Positions 25,121 through 35,387 of a DNA stretch of 64,000 bases are shown in pieces. The stretch is taken from assembly GCF_002778325.1 (NCBI RefSeq), contig NZ_NESI01000005.1, positions 124,001 to 188,000 of the forward strand. Reading direction: 5' to 3'. This DNA comes from Limnohabitans sp. B9-3. Its GTDB lineage: Bacteria > Pseudomonadota > Gammaproteobacteria > Burkholderiales > Burkholderiaceae_C. Position 1 is the first letter of the stretch, and every line of letters starts with the position of its first letter. Both the position numbers and the translations under genes were made by a program. The notes below the pieces were generated by a model. The model did no database searches. It was given only the letters and a program-made list of their open reading frames with translations, and was not told the origin of the DNA.

Positions 25121-26539
25121 ATGCACCCTGATGTGCTGGTGATTGGTGGTGGCAACGCCGCGTTGTGTGCGGCACTGATGGCTGCAGAGGCTGGCGCAAG
25201 TGTCTTGATGCTGGAGTCGGCCCCGCGTGAATGGCGTGGTGGCAATTCGGGCCACACCCGCAATTTGCGTTGTATGCACGATGCCCCCCAAGACGTGCTG
25301 ATCGACGCCTACCCCGAAGAAGAATATTGGCAAGACTTGCTCAAAGTCACGGGTGGTTTGACGGACGAAAAGCTGGCACGCTTGGCCATTCGCGCCTCGT
25401 CCACCTGCCGCGACTGGATGCGCAGCCACGGTGTTCACTTTCAGCCGCCACTCTCTGGTGCACTGCATGTGGCGCGCACCAACGCGTTTTTCATGGGCGG
25501 CGGCAAAGCCTTGGTCAACGCCTACTACCGTAGCGCTGAAAAGCTGGGTGTGCAAATCCGTTACAACGCAACCGTGGATCGATTGGACATCCAAGATGGG
25601 CGCTTTGTGGCGGCCTACATGGGCGATGAACGTATCACGGCCAAAACCTGTGTCTTGGCCGCAGGTGGTTTTGAGTCCAACCTTGAATGGCTGCGTGAAG
25701 CTTGGGGGCAAAACGCCCTAGGTGAATGGCCTGCCGACAACTTCCTCATCCGAGGCACGCAGTACAACCAAGGCGTGTTGCTCAAACATATGCTGGAGCA
25801 AGGTGCAGATCGCATCGGCGACCCAACGCAAGCCCACATGGTGGCCATCGATGCGCGCGCACCGCTGTACGACGGTGGCATTTGTACCCGCATCGATTGT
25901 GTGTCGCTGGGCGTCGTGGTCAACCGCAATGGCGAACGCTTTTACGACGAAGGCGAAGACTTCTGGCCCAAGCGCTATGCCATTTGGGGCCGTTTGGTGG
26001 CCCAGCAACCGGGCCAAATTGGCTACTCCATCATTGACGCCAAGGCCATTGGTCGTTTCATGCCACCGGTTTTCCCGGGCATTCAAGCCGACACCTTGCC
26101 TGAGCTTGCCCAAAAACTCGGGTTGCCGGTCGACACCTTCATGCAAACGCTGAACGACTACAACCAAGCCTGTCGCGTTGGCACGTTTGACCACACCACC
26201 TTGGACGATTGCCACACCGAAGGCGTGACACCGGCCAAAACACACTGGGCACGCACCATCGACATTGGTCCGTTTTATGGCTACGCCGTTCGACCTGGCA
26301 TCACCTTCACTTACCTAGGCCTTAAAACCGATGAAACCACTGCCGTTCGCTTCAACGATGTGCCCAGCGACAACCTGTTTGTGGCGGGCGAAATGATGTC
26401 TGGCAACGTTTTGGGCAAGGGTTACACCGCGGGCGTGGGCATGTCGATTGGCACCGCCTTTGGTCGCATCGCGGGCACCCAAGCAGCGCAAGCCGCCGCA
26501 CGCCTGACGACACAAGGAGGCGCACATGCAAACGCTTGA
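25121..26539 (+). CDS. tcuA: FAD-dependent tricarballylate dehydrogenase
   Basis: A 472-residue flavoprotein of the fumarate reductase/succinate dehydrogenase flavoprotein family. The dinucleotide motif [22 protein letters not shown] opens the protein, followed by [16 protein letters not shown], a TcuA trademark, and the C-terminal [30 protein letters not shown] binds FAD. In Salmonella TcuA oxidises tricarballylate to cis-aconitate, which enters the TCA cycle. AAGGAAAAGCA precedes the ATG. It overlaps tcuB by 14 bases. A regulator (tcuR) and the permease tcuC of Salmonella are missing. Confidence 0.93.
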   Translation: MHPDVLVIGGGNAALCAALMAAEAGASVLMLESAPREWRGGNSGHTRNLRCMHDAPQDVLIDAYPEEEYWQDLLKVTGGLTDEKLARLAIRASSTCRDWMRSHGVHFQPPLSGALHVARTNAFFMGGGKALVNAYYRSAEKLGVQIRYNATVDRLDIQDGRFVAAYMGDERITAKTCVLAAGGFESNLEWLREAWGQNALGEWPADNFLIRGTQYNQGVLLKHMLEQGADRIGDPTQAHMVAIDARAPLYDGGICTRIDCVSLGVVVNRNGERFYDEGEDFWPKRYAIWGRLVAQQPGQIGYSIIDAKAIGRFMPPVFPGIQADTLPELAQKLGLPVDTFMQTLNDYNQACRVGTFDHTTLDDCHTEGVTPAKTHWARTIDIGPFYGYAVRPGITFTYLGLKTDETTAVRFNDVPSDNLFVAGEMMSGNVLGKGYTAGVGMSIGTAFGRIAGTQAAQAAARLTTQGGAHANA

Positions 26540-27698
26540 TGCACTAACGCGCGACGCCCGCGCCTTGGCCAACGGCGACGTGGTTTTGTCTGCCGCTGAA
26601 ACAGAGGTGGCCCGTCAGCTCCAAATCTGCAACGCCTGTCGATACTGCGAGGGTTTTTGCGCCATGTTTCCGGCTATGACACGGCGACTCGCTTTTGACA
26701 AAGCAGACATTCATTACCTTGCCAATTTGTGCCACAACTGCGGCGCCTGTTTGCATGCCTGTCAATATGCGCCTCCTCATGAATTTGCCGTGAATGTGCC
26801 GCAAGCAATGGCCCAAGTGCGTGGCCAAACCTACGCCGATTACGCATGGCCTGCCGCGTTGGGCGGTCTGTACAAACGCAATGGCTTGTTTGTTGCGCTG
26901 GCGTTGGCCGCAGCGCTGTCGGCGTTTTTGCTGCTGGCACTGCACATGAACGGCACCTTAGTTGCCGCGCAGGTGGGCGCTAATTTTTACAGCGTGTTTC
27001 CCCATAACCTGCTGGTCACGATGTTTGCGCCCGTCTTTTTGTTTGCAGCGTTGGCGCTGGGCATGGGCGTGCGGCGCTTTTGGCATGACATCACCCCAGC
27101 CACCAGCGGTGCACCGCTCAGCTATCCCGCTGGCGAGGAGGCCACACAAGCTGTGCTCACCATGAAATATCTGGACGGCGGTCACGGCGAAGGTTGTAAC
27201 AACGAAGACGACGCCTTCAGCCTGTCTCGCCAACGCGCGCACCACCTCACTTTCTACGGCTTCATGCTGTGCTTTGCGGCCACCAGTGTGGCGACGGTCT
27301 ATCACTATGCGTTCGGCTGGCAAGCGCCTTATGACTTACCCAGCTTGCCCAAAATTTTGGGCGCAGTGGGCGGCGTGAGTTTGCTGCTGGGCACTTTGGG
27401 CTTGTTCAAGCTCAAACTGCAACGCCACCCCTTGCACAGCGATGCCGCACAAAAGCCGATGGACTTGGGCTTTATCGCCTTGCTCTTTTTGACCAGTCTC
27501 ACGGGCTTGGCCCTCTGGTTGGCAAGAGGCCACAATGCCATGCCTGCACTCTTGGCACTGCACTTGGGCGTTGTGATGGCGCTATTTGCCACCCTGCCCT
27601 ACGGCAAATTTGCCCACGGTATTTTCCGAACGGCTGCCTTGCTGCGGTTCGCCGTTGAAAAACGTCAACCCAACCGACTCGGCTTGGGCGGTGAGTAA
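26526..27698 (+). CDS. tcuB: Tricarballylate utilization 4Fe-4S protein TcuB
   Basis: A 390-residue membrane protein that takes electrons from the TcuA flavin to the quinone pool. The N-terminal soluble part has two ferredoxin-like clusters, [15 protein letters not shown] (38-52) and [18 protein letters not shown]. Six or so transmembrane segments follow, including the first near 120-145 and several histidines suited to heme or quinone sites. It starts inside tcuA with GGAGG ahead of ATG 26526. It re-reduces no carrier in the window; its role is known from the Salmonella homologue. Confidence 0.92.
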   Translation: MQTLDALTRDARALANGDVVLSAAETEVARQLQICNACRYCEGFCAMFPAMTRRLAFDKADIHYLANLCHNCGACLHACQYAPPHEFAVNVPQAMAQVRGQTYADYAWPAALGGLYKRNGLFVALALAAALSAFLLLALHMNGTLVAAQVGANFYSVFPHNLLVTMFAPVFLFAALALGMGVRRFWHDITPATSGAPLSYPAGEEATQAVLTMKYLDGGHGEGCNNEDDAFSLSRQRAHHLTFYGFMLCFAATSVATVYHYAFGWQAPYDLPSLPKILGAVGGVSLLLGTLGLFKLKLQRHPLHSDAAQKPMDLGFIALLFLTSLTGLALWLARGHNAMPALLALHLGVVMALFATLPYGKFAHGIFRTAALLRFAVEKRQPNRLGLGGE

Positions 27699-27717
27699 TT
27701 CAGAAGGACACCCGACC

Positions 27718-28692
27718 ATGAACACCCGTCATTTCATCCGGACCTGCGCGGCCTTGGCATTGGGCCTCAGTGCCGTTTGCGGTCATGCCCAAGAATTTCC
27801 ACCGAAGAAAACCATCACTATGGTGGTCGGTTTTGCAGCGGGCGGTGCGGCAGACACAGCCGCACGCATCATTGCCAAAAAATTGGGCGACAACATCGGT
27901 GCGTCAGTGGTGATTGACAACCGCGGTGGTGCTGGGGGCAACATTGCCCACCAATTCGCAGCCAACGGCCCGACCGATGGCAGCACCATTTTGTTTGGCT
28001 CCGTGGGTCCACTGACCATTGCGCAACATTTGATGAAGCTGCCCTACGACCCGGTCAAAGACCTCGCACCTATCACCATGGGTGTGAACTTTCCTAACGT
28101 GCTTGTGGTGCATGCGGGCACGGGTATCAAAACGTTTGCCGAATTCATCGCTTACGCCAAAAAGAACCCCGGCAAGTTGGACTTCGCCTCCACGGGGCCC
28201 GGTTCCGCCTCCCACCTGGCGGGCGAATTGATGAACGACATGGCGGGCATCGACACGGTGCACATCCCCTACAAAGGCGGTGCACCTGCGCTGCAAGACT
28301 TGCTGGGCGAGCGGGTGGCGTCTTACTACTCCACCTTGTCAACATCTCAGGCCTACATTGAGAACGGCAAGCTGATCCCTTTGGCCAGCACAGGACTGCA
28401 ACGCCTGAAATCGCTGCCCAAGATTCCAACCATCGCAGAGTCGGGCTACCCTGGCTTCAGCGCCACCAACTGGTATGCCTTTGTGGCCTCCTCCAAAGTG
28501 CCTGCACCGATCTTGGATCGCTGGAATGCAGAGCTCGTCAAAGTGTTGAAGTCGCCCGACGTGGTGGAGCAACTCAACAGCCACGGTCTGACGCCACTGC
28601 CAGGTACGCGTGATGAATTGGCGAAATACATGGCCAAAGAAACAGCCACTTGGGGCCGCGTGATCCGGGAACGCAAGATCACGGGCGAATAA
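27718..28692 (+). CDS. Tripartite tricarboxylate transporter substrate-binding protein (Bug/TctC family)
   Basis: A 324-residue periplasmic protein. The signal peptide ends near GHAQ; the mature part begins FPPKKTITMVVGFAAGGAADTAARIIAKKL, with the Bug-family ligand loop GGAADT that contacts a carboxylate. Further family marks are VVIDNRGGAGGNIAH and STGPGSASHLAGELM and the VPYKG-like IPYKGGAPAL. Right behind tcuAB it is likely to bring tricarballylate or citrate to a TctAB permease, but no permease genes are near; such orphan binding proteins are common in Comamonadaceae and can use a distant permease or act as sensors. Confidence 0.92.
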   Translation: MNTRHFIRTCAALALGLSAVCGHAQEFPPKKTITMVVGFAAGGAADTAARIIAKKLGDNIGASVVIDNRGGAGGNIAHQFAANGPTDGSTILFGSVGPLTIAQHLMKLPYDPVKDLAPITMGVNFPNVLVVHAGTGIKTFAEFIAYAKKNPGKLDFASTGPGSASHLAGELMNDMAGIDTVHIPYKGGAPALQDLLGERVASYYSTLSTSQAYIENGKLIPLASTGLQRLKSLPKIPTIAESGYPGFSATNWYAFVASSKVPAPILDRWNAELVKVLKSPDVVEQLNSHGLTPLPGTRDELAKYMAKETATWGRVIRERKITGE

Positions 28693-28737
28693 ATTTTCAA
28701 ATGGCATCACCTTGACCTACACAACACGAAACACCCC

Positions 28738-29529
28738 ATGACCCTCTTTCAAAACACCACCCGACGTGCCGCACTATTTGGCTTGGGCGTTTTGCTGCTG
28801 GCCTCGCAAATCGCCAGCGCTGCCGAAATTCGCGTCATCACCTCGGGCGCATTCACCGAAGCCTACAAACAACTGATCCCTATTTACGAGCAAGCGTCTG
28901 GCCATAAAGTGATCAGCGCATTTGGGGCCTCCATTGGCAATGCGCCTGACTCCATCCCAAGCCGTTTCGCGCGTGGCGAAAAGTTTGACTTGGTGATCTT
29001 GTCTGAAGGTGGCTTAGAAGCCTTGGCCAAGGATGGCAAGCTGGTCAAAGGCAGCCGTGTCGATTTGGCGCGCTCTCAAATTGGCGCCGCAGTTCGCAAA
29101 GGCACCCCCAAACCTGACATCAGCACGGTGGATGCGTTGAAGCAAACCTTGCTCAACGCCAAATCGATTGCCTATTCGGCCAGCGCGAGCGGCACCTATT
29201 TGTCGACGGAGCTGTTCCCTAAATTGGGCGTGGCTGATCAGCTGAAAGACACGGCCAAGAAAATCATGAGCGAGCGTGTGGGAGCCGTCGTGGCAAGGGG
29301 CGATGCCGAGTTGGGCTTTCAGCAAGTGAGTGAGTTGATTTATTTCAAAGAACTCGACTTCATCGGCACCTTGCCAGAGTCGGTGCAACAAACCATCTAT
29401 TTCTCCTCCGCCTTGGTGGAAGGTTCGCAAGAGCAAGAAGCGGCCAAACATTTGGTGCGTTTTTTCACCTCGCCGGCTGTGGCCAACATCGTGCGGGCGA
29501 CAGGTTTAGATCCAGCGACGTCGCGTTGA
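28738..29529 (+). CDS. Substrate-binding protein, ModA-like
   Basis: A 263-residue periplasmic binding protein with signal peptide (LGVLLLASQIASA-AEIRV). The start of the mature protein, IRVITSGAFTEAYKQLIPIYEQASGHKV, and VVILSEGGLEALAKDGKLVKGSRVDLARSQIGAAVRKG resemble molybdate-binding ModA, yet the conserved oxyanion residues are not clear. No modB/modC is nearby. It follows the Bug protein by 45 bases and the pair may be co-transcribed with tcuAB. Many such proteins in this group are solute sensors for organic acids rather than molybdate; the ligand is open. Confidence 0.8.
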   Translation: MTLFQNTTRRAALFGLGVLLLASQIASAAEIRVITSGAFTEAYKQLIPIYEQASGHKVISAFGASIGNAPDSIPSRFARGEKFDLVILSEGGLEALAKDGKLVKGSRVDLARSQIGAAVRKGTPKPDISTVDALKQTLLNAKSIAYSASASGTYLSTELFPKLGVADQLKDTAKKIMSERVGAVVARGDAELGFQQVSELIYFKELDFIGTLPESVQQTIYFSSALVEGSQEQEAAKHLVRFFTSPAVANIVRATGLDPATSR

Positions 29530-29545
29530 CATTGATAATGGCGGC

Positions 29546-30460
29546 ATGACTGCTGCCACACCCTCCCTTTCAATCACCCCACTCAAAGGGGTGCGCGTCT
29601 TAACCCTTGCCCTGAACTTGCCTGGCCCCGCTGCCGTCATGCGACTGCAGGCCATGGGTGCCAAATGCACCAAGCTCGAACCCTTGCCTCCTGCTGGCGG
29701 CACGACCTTAGACCCGATGGGGCTCTACAAACCTGAAGCCTACGCGGTGATGCACCAAGGTGTGAAGGTCGTTCAGGCGGATTTAAAGTCCGAGCGTGGC
29801 CAAGTGGCGCTGCACAAACAACTGGCGCAAACAGATGTTTTGATCACATCGTTTCGCCCTTCGGCCCTGAAAAAACTGGGAATGAACTGGGCGGATTTGC
29901 ACCGCGCTTACCCTGCTTTGTGCATGATCGCGATCGTGGGCTCACCCGGCGAACGGGCGGAAGAACCTGGTCATGATTTGACGTATTTGGCCGAAAACCA
30001 CTTGGTGACAGGGCTCGAATTGCCGGCCACGCTGTATGCAGACATGGGCGGCTCATTGCTCACGACCGAAGCGGTGTTAAAAGCTTTGCTGCTGCGCCAA
30101 CGCCCAGGACGCAGTCATGGCAAAGGCGTGTTTCAAGAAATCGCGCTGAGTGATGCGGCCGCCTATTTGGCCCTGCCGCGCACTTGGGGCTTGACCACGC
30201 CACAAGGCGATGTGGGCGGTGCACATGCTGGCTACAAGGTCTACCCTTGCAAAAACGGTCGCGTCGCCGTGGCTGCTTTAGAACCGCACTTTGCCGCTCG
30301 TTTGTGTGAAGCGGCAGGCCTCAGCACAGACCCTGCCAAACAGATGCAGAAAAAGGCCACGCATGAGGCCTTGGCAGCTTTCTTCCTCACCCAAACGCGC
30401 CAACAGCTTGACCGCTTGGCGGCGAGCAAAGACATTCCGCTACATTCGTTGGCGCGTTAG
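29546..30460 (+). CDS. Family III CoA transferase (CaiB/BaiF type), short
   Basis: A 304-residue protein of the formyl-CoA transferase/alpha-methylacyl-CoA racemase family. Features: LTLALNLPGPAAVMRLQAMGAKCTKLEP at the N-terminus and EEPGHDLTYLAE with the catalytic Asp candidate, which forms the aspartyl-CoA anhydride in true transferases. The chain is about 80-100 residues shorter than typical family members and lacks most of the C-terminal third, though it ends at a plain stop codon. It is 16 bases after the previous gene and shares its strand. It could be a racemase or transferase for a branched or dicarboxylic acyl-CoA. Confidence 0.82.
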   Translation: MTAATPSLSITPLKGVRVLTLALNLPGPAAVMRLQAMGAKCTKLEPLPPAGGTTLDPMGLYKPEAYAVMHQGVKVVQADLKSERGQVALHKQLAQTDVLITSFRPSALKKLGMNWADLHRAYPALCMIAIVGSPGERAEEPGHDLTYLAENHLVTGLELPATLYADMGGSLLTTEAVLKALLLRQRPGRSHGKGVFQEIALSDAAAYLALPRTWGLTTPQGDVGGAHAGYKVYPCKNGRVAVAALEPHFAARLCEAAGLSTDPAKQMQKKATHEALAAFFLTQTRQQLDRLAASKDIPLHSLAR

Positions 30461-30537
30461 GCACGGGGACATGGGCCATCGCTTGGCCCACTTTTCGCCC
30501 GTCGCAACACGGACGGTTGAGTTTTGAACGGGACGCT

Positions 30538-31698
30538 TCAGCTCAAATGGCGCAAAGGGTGCGCACTGCTGGGCCAAGGACTTTCGAAAAAGGGGAGCAC
30601 CATCTCGGAGGTGACCTCTTCAATGCGACTGGGCTGCCACTTGGGCTGGCGGTCTTTGTCGACCGCCAAAGCGCGGATGCCTTCCACGGTTTCGCTGCTC
30701 ACGCCACGGCGAGCCAGATGGTCCGTGTTGAAACAGTGACGCACCAAGTCACGCTCCAAGCGTAAGTCTTCAGCCAAGCTCATCTGGCGACCGCGACGCA
30801 CCAGCTCCAAGGTGACGTGCAACATCAGCGGCGAACGGTGACGCAAAGCGTCTAGAGTTTGGCTGGCCCAAGTGCTGCCATCATCTGTTGCTGTTGCTTT
30901 GGCTTGCTCATCTTGAATTTGAACTTGCAGAGCCTGCACCATCTCAGTGATGGTATGGAGGGAAAAAACGGCATCCAGCGCTGGCGCCTTCCAAGCGGGT
31001 GACTGAGCGACAGCTGCTTGTGTGGTGGCCTGCGTTTGCTCACGTAACCAAGCCAACATGGCTGCGGCATCAGACCAACTCTTTTCCGACAAGCCTTGCC
31101 ATAAGGCCGGCAAATCAGCGGAGGCTGCGCATGCATCGGCTAAGTCCACTGTCAAAGCCTCGCCACCGCGCAGTACCTGCCCCGTCAGGGCCAAATACTC
31201 GCCGATGGATCCGGCACAGCGGCTCAAAAAGTAGCCACCACCCACATCAGGAAACAGGCCAATATGCGTTTCTGGCATGGCCATCAGTGTGCGTTCCGTG
31301 ACGATGCGCAAAGCCGCGCCTTGACTCACGCCCATGCCACCGCCCATGACAATGCCGTCCATGAAAGCAATGTAGGGCTTGGGATAGTTCTGAATCAGAT
31401 GATTGAGGCTGTACTCCTCCGTGAAGAAGTCTTCCAAACTCGCGTCGCCAGACAGCGCGGCTTGGTGAAAGTAACGAATATCACCGCCTGCACAAAAGGC
31501 GCCAAAAGGTCCCTCTTTGTTGCAGCCGCGAATCGCAACGGCCCAAACTTGAGGGTCGTTTTGCCACATCTGCAGGACATGGGTCAACTCACGCACCATG
31601 TCCAACGACAAGGCATTCAAAGCCTTGGGACGGTTCAAAGTAATCAAGCCAATGTGGCCCACACAGTGGTGTTGCACATCTTCGGTATAGAGGTTCAT
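30538..31698 (-). CDS. Enoyl-CoA hydratase/3-hydroxyisobutyryl-CoA hydrolase-like protein
   Basis: A 386-residue crotonase-fold protein of the 3-hydroxyisobutyryl-CoA hydrolase type. The oxyanion motifs are FCAGGDIRYF and DGIVMGGGMGVSQGAALR, and the catalytic Glu/Asp pair is carried by MPETHIGLFPDVGGGYFLSR, as in HIBCH. The length, longer than a simple hydratase (about 260), agrees with the hydrolase group, which cleaves 3-hydroxyisobutyryl-CoA in valine breakdown. It overlaps the DMT transporter gene by four bases on the same strand, and is convergent with the CoA transferase. Some Comamonadaceae homologues are simply called enoyl-CoA hydratase. Confidence 0.88.
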   Translation of the reverse strand: MNLYTEDVQHHCVGHIGLITLNRPKALNALSLDMVRELTHVLQMWQNDPQVWAVAIRGCNKEGPFGAFCAGGDIRYFHQAALSGDASLEDFFTEEYSLNHLIQNYPKPYIAFMDGIVMGGGMGVSQGAALRIVTERTLMAMPETHIGLFPDVGGGYFLSRCAGSIGEYLALTGQVLRGGEALTVDLADACAASADLPALWQGLSEKSWSDAAAMLAWLREQTQATTQAAVAQSPAWKAPALDAVFSLHTITEMVQALQVQIQDEQAKATATDDGSTWASQTLDALRHRSPLMLHVTLELVRRGRQMSLAEDLRLERDLVRHCFNTDHLARRGVSSETVEGIRALAVDKDRQPKWQPSRIEEVTSEMVLPFFESPWPSSAHPLRHLS

Positions 31699-32594
31699 GT
31701 CTTTTTATGTCCTGTCGTTGATCGCTGTGTCCACCAAGCGTTGAGCAGCAAAGCCAAAACCACCATGGCACCACCACTGAGCACTTGCGCACTAGGAACT
31801 TCATCCGCACCCAGCCACGCCAAAGCAATGCCGAATAACACTTCAAGCAAAGCCAGCAAAGAAATTTCGGGGGCGGGCAACACGCGCGCACAAATCACCA
31901 CCAGCACACAGGGCACTGCCAACTGCACCAAACCCAGCAAGGCCAACCAGGCCACATCGGATCCACTGGCGCGCAGCGGCCATGCCAGAGGCAAGGTACA
32001 CAGGGCGGACAAAACTGCACCGACCAGGACGGCTGGCACCATGTCCAGAGATTGCCCGCGGGTTTGCGCGTGTTGCACCACACTCCAATTCACGGCAGCT
32101 GCCGTGGGAACCAACAAGGCCACCCAGGTTCCCAAAGAGACGCCGGGTGAGCCGGTATCTGCAAGCGGCCCTGCAAACATCCAAGCCATACCGGCGCAGG
32201 CCAAAGCAATCGACAAACCCGTGTGCGCAGCAATGCGTTGGCCAAAGAAAATACGGGCGACAAGGGCAGAAATGAGCGGCCCTACCGCCATGGTGATCAA
32301 GACCTCCGCCACCGGAGCCAACGTGAGCGCCACCATGAAGGCCGTGAACATCACCGCCCAGCAAGCACCACTTAGCCACAAGACGCGCGGGGCGTGAAAA
32401 AGCCGAGAGAAAAACTCTCGGCCTTGATAGAGGGGCAAGATCACCAGCAATGAAGCAACGGTGAACAAGCTACGCCAAAACGTGACCTCAAAACTCTGGG
32501 CACTCTCTAGCTGACGTGTCACGATGCCCGCAATGGACCACAGGGCGGTGACCCCCACCATGGTCCACACTGCACGGGCATGCGTCCAACGCAT
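31695..32594 (-). CDS. DMT (EamA) family transporter
   Basis: A 299-residue membrane protein with about ten hydrophobic helices in two EamA repeats; the first repeat contains GVTALWSIAGIVTRQLESAQSFEVTFWRSLF, the family fingerprint, and the second begins TWVALLVPTAAAVNWSVVQHAQ. Such proteins export amino acids, purines or metabolites. It sits downstream of typA (26-base gap, same strand) and overlaps the hydrolase gene, so it may be read from the translation operon. Substrate not determinable. Confidence 0.88.
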   Translation of the reverse strand: MRWTHARAVWTMVGVTALWSIAGIVTRQLESAQSFEVTFWRSLFTVASLLVILPLYQGREFFSRLFHAPRVLWLSGACWAVMFTAFMVALTLAPVAEVLITMAVGPLISALVARIFFGQRIAAHTGLSIALACAGMAWMFAGPLADTGSPGVSLGTWVALLVPTAAAVNWSVVQHAQTRGQSLDMVPAVLVGAVLSALCTLPLAWPLRASGSDVAWLALLGLVQLAVPCVLVVICARVLPAPEISLLALLEVLFGIALAWLGADEVPSAQVLSGGAMVVLALLLNAWWTQRSTTGHKKT

Positions 32595-32620
32595 CTGCTT
32601 TAAGCGCTTGGTAAAGAGGA

Positions 32621-34438
32621 TTACTTGTTGCGCTTGCGTTCGCTTTCGGTCAAGAAACGCTTACGCAGACGCACGCTCTTGGGTGTGATTTCGACCAACT
32701 CGTCGTCCTCAATGAATTCAACACCGTACTCCAAGGTCAAGTCGATAGGAGGCGTGATTTTGATCGCGTCTTCTTTGCCGGACACACGGAAGTTGGTCAG
32801 CTGCTTGGTACGTGTGGCGTTCACCACCAAGTCGTTGTCACGGCTGTGGATACCCACAATCATGCCTTCGTACACAGGGTCGTTCGCCTTGACGAACATA
32901 CGGCCGCGGTCGTCCAATTTGCCCAGGGCGTAGGTGAAAATTTCACCGTCGTCCATGGAGATCAACACCCCGTTCTTACGTCCGCCGATGTCACCTTTGT
33001 GAGGCTCGTAGCTGTCAAAGATGTTGGAGATCAAACCGGAACCACGTGTCAAGTTCAAGAACTCGTTGGTGAAACCAATCAAACCACGCGCAGGAATGCG
33101 GTATTCCAAACGCACGCGACCACGGCCATCTGGCTCCATGTTCACGAGTTCGCCTTTGCGCTCGCCCAAGGCTTGCATGACGCCGCCTTGATGGGTTTCT
33201 TCGATGTCAGCAGTCACCATCTCGATAGGCTCGTGACGCACACCGTCCACATCACGGAACACCACGCGTGGCTTAGACACGGCCAACTCGTAGCCTTCAC
33301 GGCGCATGTTTTCTAACAAAATCGTCAAGTGCAATTCGCCGCGACCCATGACTTCGAAAATACCTTCTTCGTCGGTTTCTTTGACGCGCAAGGCCACGTT
33401 GTGTTGCAGTTCTTTTTGCAAACGGTCCCAGATTTGACGGCTGGTCACGAACTTGCCTTCACGACCGGCCAAGGGGCTGGTGTTCACGCAGAAGTTCATG
33501 GTCAGCGTGGGCTCATCCACCTTCAACATGGGCAAAGGTGCAGGATTGGCAACGTCCGTCACAGTCACACCGATGTTCAGGTCAGCAATACCGTTGATCA
33601 ACACGATGTCGCCAGGGCCGGCTTCGGTCACTTGCACGCGGTCCAAACCTTGGAACTTGAGCACTTGGTTGACACGGCCTTTGATGGCTTTGCCGTCTGG
33701 GCCTTCCATCACCACCACATCCATTTGGGGCTTGATGGTGCCTTGGCTGATACGGCCCACGCCGATACGACCGACGAAGGTCGAGAAGTCGAGCGCAGAA
33801 ATTTGCAATTGCAAAGGAGCGGCAGGGTCACCTTGTTGTGGGGGAACGTGCTTGAGCACGGTGTTGAACAGGGCCGACATGTCGGGGCCCCACTGCTCAC
33901 CGGGTGTGCCTTCGTCCATCGAGGTCCAACCGTTGATGCCAGAGGCGTAGACCACGGGGAAGTCGAGTTGTTCGTCGGTGGCACCGAGCTTGTCAAACAA
34001 GTCGAAGGCGGCGTTGACCACGAAGTCAGGACGTGCACCGGGCTTGTCCACTTTGTTGACGACCAGAATCGGACGCAAACCCAAGGCCAAAGCCTTCTTG
34101 GTCACGAAACGCGTTTGAGGCATGGGGCCTTCTTGCGCGTCGATCAGCAAAACCACACCATCGACCATAGACAAGGCGCGTTCCACTTCACCACCGAAGT
34201 CCGCGTGGCCGGGTGTGTCGACGATGTTGATGTGGGTGCCTTCCCAGCTCACAGCGCAGTTTTTGGCCAAGATGGTGATGCCGCGCTCACGTTCGATGGC
34301 GTTGTTGTCCATCACGGTGTCGACCACTTTTTCGTGATCGGCGAAGGTGCCCGATTGACGCAGCAACTGGTCGACCATGGTGGTTTTGCCATGGTCAACG
34401 TGGGCGATGATGGCGATGTTACGGATTTGTTTACTCAT
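32621..34438 (-). CDS. typA: Translational GTPase TypA/BipA
   Basis: A 605-residue ribosome-associated GTPase. G-domain motifs are [29 protein letters not shown] and [10 protein letters not shown]; domains II and V of elongation-factor type follow, and the C-terminal TypA-specific part includes [19 protein letters not shown] and [23 protein letters not shown] segments. It acts in 50S subunit biogenesis and stress adaptation. The start ATG 34438 follows GGAG by eight bases; three upstream codons from a GTG would be non-standard. Its ATG overlaps the truB stop (ATGA), making it the last essential gene of the infB operon. Confidence 0.97.
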   Translation of the reverse strand: MSKQIRNIAIIAHVDHGKTTMVDQLLRQSGTFADHEKVVDTVMDNNAIERERGITILAKNCAVSWEGTHINIVDTPGHADFGGEVERALSMVDGVVLLIDAQEGPMPQTRFVTKKALALGLRPILVVNKVDKPGARPDFVVNAAFDLFDKLGATDEQLDFPVVYASGINGWTSMDEGTPGEQWGPDMSALFNTVLKHVPPQQGDPAAPLQLQISALDFSTFVGRIGVGRISQGTIKPQMDVVVMEGPDGKAIKGRVNQVLKFQGLDRVQVTEAGPGDIVLINGIADLNIGVTVTDVANPAPLPMLKVDEPTLTMNFCVNTSPLAGREGKFVTSRQIWDRLQKELQHNVALRVKETDEEGIFEVMGRGELHLTILLENMRREGYELAVSKPRVVFRDVDGVRHEPIEMVTADIEETHQGGVMQALGERKGELVNMEPDGRGRVRLEYRIPARGLIGFTNEFLNLTRGSGLISNIFDSYEPHKGDIGGRKNGVLISMDDGEIFTYALGKLDDRGRMFVKANDPVYEGMIVGIHSRDNDLVVNATRTKQLTNFRVSGKEDAIKITPPIDLTLEYGVEFIEDDELVEITPKSVRLRKRFLTESERKRNK

Positions 34439-35385
34439 GCTTGACACTCCAATATGGTTTGAATTTCGATCGGGCTCAACAAGCGCCCGGGAATCAGTTC
34501 ACCAGCCGTGACGTGCGCAGTGCCCAAGAGGGCGTGCGGCGTCTGACCGTACACAGCCATGTGCGAACTGTCGGGCCAAGAGCCACGGCGGCGCACACCG
34601 CTTAAGAATCTGCCCGCATCTTCTGGGGGCAAGGTGACAGGGGTATGACCGTCGAGCAAGGCATCGACGGGCAACAGGCGCGTTTCGCGCGCTTGTTCGG
34701 TGAGGGCTTCTAATTCAGCCACGGTGATGCACTGACTGGCCTCAAAAGGACCGGTCACGGTGCGACGTAAAGCGCCCAAATGGGCACAGGTGCCCAAGGC
34801 AATGGCGATGTCTTCGCCCAACGTGCGGATGTACGTGCCTTTGCTGCACGTGACAACGATCTTCAAACGGCGATGGCCATTCTCAGGTTCGATCTCTTCC
34901 AGTTGCAGGGCATGAATCGTGACAGGACGCGCTTCGCGCGCCACCTCGATGCCTGCACGCGCATAGTCATACAAGGCTTTGCCATCTTTTTTCAAGGCGC
35001 TGTACATGGGCGGTACTTGGCTGATCGGCCCTGTGAATTGGGCTTGCACGGCCAACAATTGCTCAGGCGTGAAATCCACTGACTTTTCAAGAACGACTTC
35101 ACCTTCAAGGTCACCGGTGCTGGTTTGAATGCCCAGAACAGCAATGGCTTCGTAGGACTTGTCCGCATCCAAATGCAATTGACTGAATTTGGTGGCAGCG
35201 CCAAAGCACAACGGCAAGACGCCCGTAGCCAAAGGATCCAAGGTGCCCGTATGACCCGCTTTTTCGGCGCGCAACAACCACTTCGCCTTTTGCAAGGCGT
35301 CGTTGCTGGAGAGTCCGTAGGGCTTGTCGAGCAGCAACACCCCGTGTACAGGGCGACGCTGCACCCTGACGCGGGGCGCGTTCAT
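34435..35385 (-). CDS. truB: tRNA pseudouridine-55 synthase TruB
   Basis: A 316-residue enzyme that makes pseudouridine 55 in the T-loop of tRNAs. The catalytic Asp lies in GHTGTLDPLATGVLPLCFG; the N-terminal GVLLLDKPYGLSSNDALQ and the CSKGTYIRTLGEDIA motif are also present. A C-terminal PUA-like extension (about residue 255-316) begins after the LPPEDAGRFLSGVRRRG segment. It is two bases after rbfA and overlaps typA, as in the usual gene order of Betaproteobacteria. Confidence 0.97.
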   Translation of the reverse strand: MNAPRVRVQRRPVHGVLLLDKPYGLSSNDALQKAKWLLRAEKAGHTGTLDPLATGVLPLCFGAATKFSQLHLDADKSYEAIAVLGIQTSTGDLEGEVVLEKSVDFTPEQLLAVQAQFTGPISQVPPMYSALKKDGKALYDYARAGIEVAREARPVTIHALQLEEIEPENGHRRLKIVVTCSKGTYIRTLGEDIAIALGTCAHLGALRRTVTGPFEASQCITVAELEALTEQARETRLLPVDALLDGHTPVTLPPEDAGRFLSGVRRRGSWPDSSHMAVYGQTPHALLGTAHVTAGELIPGRLLSPIEIQTILECQA

Positions 35386-35387
35386 GC

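Noticed and set aside
31264-32397. Plus-strand open frame (377 codons) opposite the hydrolase and DMT genes
   Set aside because: It spans parts of two real genes on the other strand and reads as low-complexity shadow protein.
33329-34444. Long plus-strand open frame (371 codons) across typA
   Set aside because: It lies entirely opposite the GTPase, and its His/Val/Gln-rich translation is the usual reverse-complement shadow of a GC-biased gene.
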